A stretch of 64,000 nt of DNA from Patiria miniata. Taxonomy: Eukaryota; Echinodermata; Asteroidea; Valvatida; Asterinidae. Within the stretch, counting starts at the first letter, position 1; each line of letters begins with the position of its first letter. Of the stretch, positions 46,872 through 58,800 are shown piece after piece. The stretch is taken from positions 4,965,001-5,029,000 of the forward strand of contig NW_024037072.1 of assembly GCF_015706575.1 (NCBI RefSeq). Reading direction: 5' to 3'. The notes beneath the pieces were generated by a model. The model had not been told where the DNA came from. It saw nothing but the letters and a program-made list of their open reading frames with translations, and made no database searches. The translations under genes and the position numbers were made by a program.

Positions 46872-49800
46872 GTAAGTTGGTTCAAAGATAGATTTTAGAC
46901 TTTGCGTTGCTTAAAGAGCGTATACGTCTCACTGGTACACATTAACTTTTATGTGAAGGTCTTGGTACCAAACACTGACTAGTCTAGTCACAGATTCCCA
47001 TGTTTGAGTTTACCCGCTTGTTATCTGCGTGATCAATCGAAGGGACGTTGAGATCATCAATTTCAATTTGATAATACAGCGTGTGTCAATAAAAACGCAG
47101 GATTCAAAGCAATTTTTTTTCTGAGAAAATCATGCTACTGGTGTGCCTAATTTGATAAGGATTTGATTTCATCTTTGACAAGATTTTTGTTTGGTGGAAT
47201 TTGGACTTTTGGTTCAAAAGTTTTGTGAAGCCCTTCTGAAGCGGGTTGGCCTGATTCAATGACCTTAACACAACGACCAGTTATGTACAATGCAGGTATG
47301 CATTGAAGACAATTAAACCAGAACAACAACTGATGATAAGTATCACTTAAATTTAATAACTGGACTATCATTGTTTCAAAGCATCATGAATGTCGTCTCT
47401 GACATATCAAATAACATTGATTGTGGACTAAAGGATTATGTAAACCTAATCCTGCCACACATGTCCTTCTTTGTGATCCACAAATACTTTCACCTGTACT
47501 GAATTCAAACCTTTCATTAGGTATGTGTGATTTCACAAATCAGACCAGCTTGGAATTTATAACCCTTCTTCAATGTACTCTATCTCTGGACAGGATTGTC
47601 CAAATGAGATGGGATAAAAAGCATAGTGAAGAGAAGGAAAGGTACTTTGAAAAGAGGGTTAACATTATGATGAATAGGGGTGGTTTACATTCTTAATATT
47701 TTTGTTTCTAATCCTGCATTTTTATTAACACACGCTGTAGTCGTCAATTCGCAATATTTTCAATATGTGGTAAATTAATGCTTTGTTTTCTTTTGAAAGA
47801 TGCCCATTTATTGCCCTATGATTGGATGGACCCAGTCAGGACAAAGAATAATGCAAACAATTAAACACACATTTTTTTGTAGATACCATCTTATACATGG
47901 TGCCCAGATGCGCTGTATTCTCGTAAAATCTCGCAGGTTTTTCTGGTCAACTTACACACTCTATTGCTGTAAATTTGGTCAGACCGGCTATGGCATAGCC
48001 TCGGTAGAATTGCAAAAGGCTCACACAATGAATGGGAAACCAAGCATTAACCTTCAGAATGAGATTTCAACATTTTCAAAGTGGGAGGCTAAAGCCCCTT
48101 TAATATCCAAACTCTCCAATCTACTCTTTTGGAGGTCACAAAGTAATCTTAAAATTAACAGGAAAAGCCCATAGACGTTTATTGTCACCCATTCCCCGGC
48201 TTTCTTCCTTTTCGAACATGACGTCAAAAAGCCTTGCACAATTGAAGAATGACTGCAATTGAATCGGCTTTGAAAAACGAGACGATATTTCCAGCTCCTA
48301 TTTCCTGTCTCTTCTCAGGATGCTTTTGTCGCCTTTCACCCCGACAAGAGCGTGGTCAGGAAATACCTTAAACCTCTCCGCGTCGGATCGTTGTCATCGG
48401 AGGACGCAGTCAAGGTTTGCAAATAATACCTATCATCTTGACCTTTAGGACGAAAGCGACTTATATAAATAGCACGTCTTGGATTTCAAGCTTTTTCAGT
48501 CAAGTTTTTCAAGTGTTCAAGTTTTTTCCCTTTCAATTGGCAATTGATTGTAACTTTTATTAATGGTGAAATTTAATTTTGGGAATAGGAAGAAATAAAT
48601 CGGGGGGGGGGGGGAAACATTTATAATATAATGGTGAGAAAAAGTTATTTACTTTTGTTTATTTTTAAAAATATTTTTTGCTCTTTTTTGGAGGACCTAG
48701 GGATTTTGATCGCTGGAAAAAAAGCGTTTTGAAATAAGAAGTTAGCCTATGCTGTTTATTGAAATTTATGAGGTCTATTCTACCTTTAGTTGTGGAAAGA
48801 AGCATTATGGCTTTTCCAAAAGTTGGGGAAAAAATCCCAATGTGGTAAACGTGCTCCCTGCTCATATATCATTCAGACAATTTGACAGAGTTCACTGCTT
48901 TTGTTTGGTCGAATGTGAGGCACTCTGGCAAAATGACAAAATGGAAAAAAAACCCCAAAAAACAAATGAGGATGACTTTTATTTCAATTTTCAGATTTAA
49001 TGTTATTTATAATTTTTGATATGTCTACTGCACACATACCTGAAAGAAATAATATAAAAATCTTGGAATAAAAGTGTTTTGAATAAAAAACATTTGGCAT
49101 GTTTCAATTTTAGGACGACAAAACTCAAAACTTTACAAGTTTTTAGGGGGTGATTTTTAAACAGCCATAACTTGTCAATGGAATATCCGATTGAAATGCA
49201 ACAGACAAGGTAAGGAGAAATTCATTCTCTTTCCTTGTATCTGCATACCCTCATTTCAACCTCTGCCATTTTGCCAAAACGCCTCACAAATATAAGCAAT
49301 GGTCAGACAATGTCCACTACCTGGCCCATGTTTCACCCTCCGAGTCTCGGTTCTCACACAGGCGACCATCGTAAGTGACATGAGGGACCTGCGCAGCAAG
49401 GCAGAGGAGATGGATCTCTTCACTCCCAACCTCTGGTTCTATGCTGCCCACTTGGCCCACATTGTAGCCCTTGAGGTACTCGGTTGGATGGTCCTGTGGT
49501 ATTATGGAACAACATGGCTACCCCTTTTGATCACTGCTGCATTGCTCACAACTTCACAGGTTAGCATTTTTTGCATAGGTGGCGAGCAACTTTCGTAGCC
49601 GTTTTGTTTTTCCATAAGTTTGTTACATGAATAGAACTGGACTTAAAAAAAAAGTTTTCTTCAATTTATTATTATTTTATTTTGTCATTTGCCTCTGAAG
49701 AAGATCTTGCTATGGTAATATCGCAATGTATATTTCAGGTCAATTCAGTCAGAAAGCAATTTGCAGCAGTTTTATTCATTTTCATGTTTTATTTCTGGTA

Positions 49801-52800
49801 ATGAAACCAGGGATTCCTATGGCACCGTAGCTGGCAGGCTTGAAGACAAGACTGCCAAACATTCTGGGGTAAACCCATGGAATCATGTAATCTATGGAAT
49901 ATCCCCTTGCACAGCAAGGGTCTATGATAATGCGAGCAGATTCGGCGATTAATTATGCAAAACAAGACTGCGTCTTGACCTCGGGATTCTGACCATTCAG
50001 CGGGCGCCTTCTTTCGGGTCTTCCTCAACCCAGTATTGTATCACAAAGACATGACAGCCAAATTGACCAATCAACAGCTTAGTCCGCATTTCTGATCAAA
50101 GTGATGTCACAATTTCTAAAGTCAAGTCTGATTGGCTGGCACGTGGGTTTTCCTCAACCCGTTATTGTATTACAAAAACATGGTAGCCAAATTGACCAAT
50201 CAAGCTTAGGCCTTATTTCCAATCAAAATAACTCACAATTTCTAAAGTCAATTCTTATTGGCTGGAGCGCGGGATCCCATAAAATTTGCATTGCTCTCAT
50301 ATACCAGACGTTGGTTACGGAGCTGAGAGGACTCCATTGGATGGCGGGCTCAGACAAGGTATCATGCAGGGACTGAAAATCAAATCCACAAATGTGGATC
50401 CAGGCAGTAATTGAACTGGAGCAACAGAGGTGTAAGGCAAGAAAGGGGGCCAGCACATAAGCATAACCCAAGTGTCCAGCTCTTTGACAGCCTTGTGGTC
50501 GTACAGTGGTTCAAAAAATTAATTTGAATGGCAAAAACAAACATACAGATTTTGTATTTTTTCACTTTTTTTTTCCAATTCAGGCCCAAGCAGGGTGGTT
50601 GCAGCATGACCTGGGTCATCTGTCTGTCTTTCGTCGGTCTCGCTGGAACCACTGGCTGCATTACTTTGTCATCGGCGGGATGAAGGTAAGAGCCAGTAGA
50701 CTCCAAAATTCTCGTGGAGAATCTCTAAACTCCTTGGCATTTGTACAAGGAATCTTCCCTAATCTGTGAATGTGTTATGTAACAGCCTGTTCCTTGTACT
50801 TTATGCAAAGGAGAGACACTGAGCCCTTTGTATGTACACTACTATGGCTGCTGGATCCCTGGAGGGGCAATGTAAGAAAAATGCCAATGAATTCCGAATC
50901 TTTTACTGATAAAAGTGTAACATAACGTCTGTCACAAGCCAGTACGGCCCATCAGGCCAGCGTTTATCTTCGGTTTTAGAGACATGAAACAATTGAGAAT
51001 ATTTCTACTCCTTCTGGATGGGATGCCAGTCCATCACTCCCTAGCTATTAAATGCCGGCTACCATTTATACTCCTGAGTGGAAGAGGCAAGTTGGGGTGA
51101 AGTGGCTTGCCCAAGGACACAACATATGGCCAGCAGCTGGATTCAAACCCCTGACCCTCTGATCATGAGTCACAAACTCTAACAACTAGGCCACACTCCC
51201 CAACAAATAAATTGCTTAGTGAAAATTTAAAAAAAAGCTAAAATGTAACTTTTTCAAGCATTAAATGCTGGATGAAATTGAAATATTTCACACAATAGAA
51301 ATTAAATGCACGTGAATGGAACGCAACCATTCCCTTTTCACAATGCGCTTACTCCAAAATTGTCAGTTTCTATATGGAGTTTATTCCACTTCCTGTTTCA
51401 ACCGTATTCATGATACGAAAAATGGCACACCATTATTATTATTTTTTTTTTACTTTTTATGAAGAATGGTTGCTGGTTTGCTGTAGACTAAGATTAAAAG
51501 AGTCTATCATTTACCTGAATAATTTTAGAAACTTAGTTCCCTAATTTTTTTATGAATTCAAAATGAAGTCTACAAATATTACATATGTTACAGGGTATCT
51601 TTATAAATCTGTTTTTCTGTCAAGTTTCTGTCAAGCAGCGCTCTAGGCAGAGTAAATTTGCCAAATTTCTTATGGGTCCAAAAGTGGTCATGTGACCTTG
51701 TACTTCCAAGGTACATAATTGACAACAACGGAAATAAAGTTTCCAGTTGTACCCCATCTACTTCTGTACAGGGTGAGTCAAAAAGAAAGTGACATGGATT
51801 AATGATTTTTTTTTCTTAAAAAGCAATCAAATTTGATACACCAATGAAGTATGTTTTAAAAGAGCATGTTCTTCCAATCATTTGAGGAAGAAAAAAGAGT
51901 TACTAAAATTGATCCATGCTAGCAGAAGATACGCATTTTTTTACTAAAAGAACTTATTTTTAATAGCCGTCCATGGAATGCCATTAGAAGCTATTTAGCT
52001 GAGTGAGAACCACAAATTACACACAGGCATTCAAATACAAATGAGATTGTAATTATTCTGAGTCAAGACTCAAAACATTATATTTACTGTCAAATTTTGT
52101 GTTTTGAATATGAGGAACAAGGCAACTTTCTTTTTTCTGAAAATTTTGAAGCCATTTTTGTCTGTTTTCCTTTGCAAGTTTTCGTTCATTCACGGAGGTG
52201 GGAAGCTTGTCCATGTTTCATTGTATTTAATGGGTGTTCATCAGCTGAATATTGTGGGTTTTTTTTTTATTAAAATAGACATTTTAACCCATAACTTGGG
52301 AATAGAATATGCAAATAACATGGAATTTTCACATTTACTATTCAATAACATGTACTTTATTCCTATGTTATTTTTATGAAGTGGAGTGAGCCACATATTT
52401 AAAAACAATATTTTTTCTAATTCGGTCACTTTCTTATTGACTCGCCCTGTAAAGATGTCAAAATAACGTTCAATAATTTTATCTTTAAATTGATGGCATC
52501 TCAAGTATTTACTCTAGGTCACTGCTAAGGTTAGAAATTGTTTGTAATTTAGAAGTTACGAATTTTCTTGTTTATAAATTTTTTTCCCCTTCTCTTTCTA
52601 GGCTGCTTCTGCTCACTGGTGGAACTACCGTCACTTCCAGCATCACGCCAAGCCCAACGTGGTCAAGAAGGACCCTGACATCTCCATGCCATACTTGTTC
52701 CTCTTTGGAGACAAGATGCCTGTCAAATGGGCGTCATCGAAGAGGGGCTTCATGCCTTACAACTACCAACAGAGTTACTTCTTTCTGAGTAAGTCACTCC

Positions 52801-55800
52801 CGAGTCAAGAAATTTGTTGACGTTTGCATATGTGTTAAAATTCTCTGAGTATGAAACGGCCTTTACCCTAACCCCCTAGGCCCTTAATTGGCTATAGGAA
52901 CCATCCTCAATCCTACCAAATCCTCCAATTGCCAACATGTAAAGAATTGGATTCAGCCTCAATCCTCAAAAATCATCTGTTCTTGAATTTGTTCATTGGA
53001 AGGGTGACCATTGCCTCAATCCTTCAAAATCCTCCACCAATCACTGTTAATAGGTTGAGGCAGTGCCGGTGACATTTAGAAGCAGTGCGGATGACATTGA
53101 GCATGCTCAATTATGCATGGCTTAACATAAACAATGCAGGGTACAGCCTAGGAACTTGACAAAATGCATCCTCCAAAATCAACCAACACTTTCTTGCCAT
53201 TCAGCCAAAATCCTCCAAAATCCTCCGAAACCACCTGGAGGATTTTGGAGGATGAGGAGGATTCTATAGGGTTAATGCAGTTTAGTCTGTTTTTTTTTTG
53301 TACATGTGATGTTGATGTAAACTTATTTCCCAATAGGCCTGAGACCTAATGAACAATCCGTACTTGGTCTGGCGTCCCAACTTCGCTCCCATATGTAAAC
53401 AAAGAGGTTGCGTCATTAGGTATCAGGTCTATCGTGTAAAGTTTGCTTTATTTGGCTCACACGGCATTAAACTCTTAAAAGTTTTCAACAAGATGAAAGT
53501 TGAATGTCTTGTTTGTTCGGAACAGTTGTTTTTCTCCAAAATAATGTTTCAATTAGTACACTGGACTAATTGCGTGACATCATCATTTTGTTGTCTTTTT
53601 ATGCAGTTGGTCCGCCCTTGTTGCTCCCCGTCTACTTTCACGTGGAAAACCTGTACCATGTTTTCTATAAGGGGATCTGGACAGTGAGTAATACATGCAT
53701 TTTAACAAAAATACCACTTAAATGAATGGGAGGTTTGCGGTATATCTCAGGAGACGAACAGATGACTAACAGAGCATTCTGTTCGAAAGGTCGAGTTAAA
53801 CTAACTGGTTCTTCTCAGAACCATACAACTCACAAGGAGATGTCATTCACATTGTGTTACCACAAACCTCCCATTCATTGATCATGTCCACCATGCAAAC
53901 CCTTAAAGGGAATATACAACATTTGCAAACATCAAAAAACAAAACTACCAAATTTTTACAAAATACCTTACTAGGATGTTGGTAAATGACAGTTTAAAGC
54001 ATCCTGTAAAATTATGGCACCTGGTGTGAAGTCATTTTCAAGAAAACTTGTATTTTTGTATTAATTTCCAACGGTGGTCGGCCGACCACCGTTGGAAAAA
54101 CTTAACTAATTTTCAACTACTGCTCCAAAGTTACCCTTTTTTCAGTTCAAATTTCGTTTGCTATTGGTTACATGTTCATGATCGGGTGCAGGCCAGCTAG
54201 ACTGGTTCCCTTACCATACAATTTTCCGGCATCTATAAATTGACCCATTTCATCTTTAGTGGAGTCAGGGAGCCAGACTACTTGAACATTTTTGTTTTTC
54301 TTGGTTTTTCCAGCATTTTCAAACAAAAAACTTCAAACATGTCAGGGTAACAAAATTTGATCTATTAGGTCAAAAAAAAAAAGTCTCCGGTTTCTGGTAT
54401 GGAGCTTGCCCAAAAAGTGGTGCGGCGACGCGGCTTTTTTTTTTTTTTACCTGATTTTTTTGCTTCAAATGTCGGCTGATGACTGCAAATGGTGCCCGAC
54501 TAAACTTAGTGCAAATGTATGGGAGTCCAGAGAGGCCACATAAAGCTTATTCTCGACCATAACCCAATCAGCGGCAGCAGCAGAATTCCAGTCAAACCAG
54601 TGAGTTTGGCGGTTTTGAGACATCATCTTTCATTGAAAAAAAAACTTTTTCATTTTGCCGACGCGCATGGCTACGGCGACGCGCGCGCATACCAGAAACC
54701 GGAGACTTTTTTTTTTTGGCCTTATACTAACCCCTCAATTAGTTCATTTCTGAAAATTACAGCAAAAGCCAATGATGTACATTCCCTTTAAGTCTCAAGT
54801 AAAATACAACTTATGAATAATTCCCAATTAATATATTTATTTTCTTTATCTTCATAAAACCAAAACTCCGTTCACAAACTTTCATTACCCTAACTCCCTA
54901 GCATGATTTACTAGGAACCATACCCGTCCGGGCAAATTCCAACACGATATGGGAAACTGCAAAAACATATTTCTGACTTTGATTCTTGAGGTGTGCCAAC
55001 CAAAAAGACTGTTAGTTTAGGGGTACTGTACCCATCCTGACAGATTCCAACAAAACATGCCGTTGGGGTTTGATGGGTTGAGTTCCGTTAGGATTAATGG
55101 GACTTAGAACAGAAATAACTACATGTACTTGGTCATGAACTCATACTTTAGTGAAAAGAAGTAATGGCAAGTTGTTTTATTTATCAGTAGGGTCTGTAGT
55201 AAAGTAGAATGACTTAAACAAGTCTAATTCTCCTGCACTAAAAGTTACCTAAGATTGTTGCTATTTGTAACAATTCTTGTTCTCGTAGTTAATAGCCAAT
55301 CAAGTAAGTGCATAAGGTGTGCTGTTGTGAGTCGCTCGCTCCTTACATTGTTTATGCGCCCCCAAAATATTAAAAGACAAGCAGATTGACAGCTCGGTGT
55401 TCAGATTGTGACTTGTTTTAACCCGGTGAGGGACAGAGGAGTGCGCCTTCCAACACAGCTTGCTGAACTGTCTCATAGTCATCCCTTTTAACATAGAAAT
55501 ATACTACGTACTTAGCGATGATCTTGTGAGACTTAGTGGGCAAATAAATCGGATGGCATGGGATTGAAGAGCAGCAAATGAAGTCTTGAGTGTCGATAAC
55601 TCACAGTCATTCTTGAGGCTTCAGTCATCTGAGTACTTGAACGGGTCATTGTTTTTTCCAGCACGTTACAATATTGTTGAAATTTAAAAGAGTAATACTA
55701 CTTCTAATATTAATTTCACTGAAAACTTCATTTTTAATTGAGCTCTTGTGGTAGCCAAGGGCATAGATTTGTTTTGACATCTGTGGGGGATGAATATGGA

Positions 55801-58800
55801 AAACATCAATACATTGTTTTGGATGTAGGAAATATAAAAAAAATGAAAGTGGAAGGCTCACTGGACACCATATAAAACTAGAAGCATATGAACGCATTTA
55901 TCTGTACTCAGTTTCCATTTCCAATGGAAAGATCTGAAATGTACTTTGACGGTCTCAACTCATAATTTTCAAATTCATGTATTGTATATATCTTGTCTTG
56001 CCTTCCCTCGCCAAGGCTATGTCCATCCAATGTCAGATGTAGCTCTCATGATCCTTCCAAGTTGACCTGTCTTCTGCTTGTCTCGCCCGTGTCGTACCCA
56101 TGAAAGCAGTGAGGTCATCCTTCCGTCTTCTTCTTTGCCTGCCTCTTCTTTTTCCTGTCCTTGGTTATCATTCGCGTATATCTGTTAATCTGTTTGCTGT
56201 TTGTCCATCTGTTGTCATTTCTGCGAGCCAAGTGCCCAGCCCATCTCCACTTCGACTCTTTTATCTTAATGTTGACATCCTTAACTCCCGTTTGCTACAT
56301 CTCACATTGTCTCCTAATGAGATGTGAAGCATTTGTCGTTCCATTGCTCTTTTGGCTGACTGAAGTTTAAAGTTTCTACATTTTTTTTTTGTCCTTAGGA
56401 TCTTGCCTGGACAGTCATCTTCTTTGTGCGACTCTTTGTCACCTATGGGCCTCTGCTAGGTGGACTTGGTGCCTTTGGCCTGTACATGTTTGTCAGGTAA
56501 GTTGAAAAACCTAAGTCTGTGAAAAATGAGTTGTAATATGCCAGTGCCATTTAAGTTATGTTTAGAAATCTTTCCGATGCGAACTGGACCTTTAGTGATC
56601 CAAATTTAAACTGAACTGGATGATAAACTCCAAAGATTTAGTCTTTATCAGTTCTTCAAAAACAGGTTTGTTGATAAAATAAATATGGAGTGTTTTACAT
56701 CACATCTGCGCTAGATAATATCCAGGACCATTTGGGTTTTTAATGTACCTATATAAACAAAAAGAGTTTCGCTTTGTAAAAAAACAGAGATTATGATTTA
56801 AACTGTTTGTTCATGTGTGAGCTCAATTTCATGGCTATGCTTAGCATGGGCAAAGAATGTTTGCTTACCGTTGCTGAAAATTCTGGACTTCAAATGTAAG
56901 TACAGAATGTTGACCTGTGTCCGTGTGAACATTGTGTGCTTTCGTCCTTAGAGCAGATATTCTGTACTCGTGCAGTAAGCACAGATTGATGATTGTAAGC
57001 ATAATTATAAAGTTGGACCCTGTTGTTTCAAGTCAATTTTTTCCCTTTGTACAGCAATGGACCGTAAGCCCTGCCCACTGCGCACTGGGCAAATTAACAT
57101 GTGCTCCACTCTAATTCCACACTGCATTTTCCTGCCGCGCGCATCATACGCGCGGGCACGCATGTCGGACTTTTGTGCATGCACGTTGGACATAAATCAC
57201 GGCTGTGATTGGTCAGAACACCATGGGGCGGTGCTTACTGGATCGGTCCATTACGTCTGCTAAGCATTTTTGCTGTGAGGTTATAGTCCACTTTTTATGT
57301 AGTCCTGAACAATTCTTACCAATATGCTCACACTGTTTAGACCAAAAATTGAAGAGTTGAAGCCAAACAAAGTATCAAATTATTGCCTTGCTTTTTTAAA
57401 AACTTTTATTCTGCCCAGGTTTCTGGAGAGCCATTGGTTTGTCTGGGTGACCCAAATGAACCACATCCCCATGGAGGTAGATACAGACAACCAGCGTGAT
57501 TGGCTGACGATGCAGCTACAGGCAACGTGTAACGTCCATCCATCCTTCTTCAATGACTGGTTCACGGGCCACCTCAACTACCAGATTGAACACCAGTAAG
57601 AAATGAAGAGTTTCTTTCCAAAAACGCGATAAATGCCATTTTGTTACCTTTAGACCCCCGCCCTTTTCTGGCTGCCCAAAGTCAGTAACAACAGCAGTTA
57701 TATTGTGAAACACAATTTAAGAATACAGTAAAGTAAAACAATGTAATTTAGAAACAGTTGTTATACTGTGTATGTTTTATAATGTCAACACCCACACTAC
57801 TTCCAAATGCCTTCAAGTTATCTTCTGTTGAGTATGGATAACACTTCAAATCCCTGCAAAGTTCTTTTGTGTGGTTAAACTCAGTTCAAGCAGGCAGATT
57901 TGGTCACGTTTTACCGCCCTCCACACTGCTGTGTTTTGTGTGAAACAGAAACACTTATATTACCTTCACCGGAAACTGACCTGCAGGGTTTTACATATTG
58001 CTATGAATATTGACTTCCAACTAGGAGAGTTAATGCATACATGTGAGATATTCCCTCAAATTCATTTAATAAGACAAGCCGCACACCTTTCCGAATTTAC
58101 CGATTCACAGATGATCGGGCCATCATACAGAGGTGTGCGCTGAAAAATCAGACTAATCTTACCATACACTGGGCGACGGGATAAAATCAGACATGTTCGA
58201 TTTTTTCGCATCCGATTTCACCTGATCCGATGTCACCCGAAAGGTGTGCGGAACACTCCAATTTTACAGGATGCAATATTTATGTTAACCAATCAGATTC
58301 ACGAGGAAGTCACATGATTCAAAACTGACGGCTGCCATTTTTGTCATGAACGATCATTTGTGACCGATTATAGAATGTAATTGGGCATGTGTGCAGGTTA
58401 ACATTGCGGTCTCTGCAACGGTGAAAACAACCGAAGCGGTTTTTTTGATGATCCGATGAGCCGGTAAAATCGAGAAGTCGTGCGGCAGGCTTTAAGTCCA
58501 AGTGCCAAAATTCTAAACACTTGATTTGAGTTGGTTTTTTGTTCATGTTGACAGGCTGCTTTAGGGGCACGAAATCAAAATCTCGGAGCAAGACTTCTGA
58601 AAATGTTGATGTTGTGAACAAAACTTGGTTTTCAGATTTCTGTCTGACAAAAGTTTTCACCCAAGAGAGTAGTTATTTAAGAAATGCGTGTTGTTTTTGT
58701 TACAGCCTATTTCCTACCATGCCGAGACACAACTTCTATAAGATAATGCCGGACGTGAAGTCTCTGTGCAGCAAATACGGCTTAAACTACCAATCTAAGA

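Noticed and set aside
47421-47696. 91-codon frame inside the mariner-like element as a transposase fragment
   Set aside because: No DDE/D or helix-turn-helix motif; length and position do not suit a transposase.
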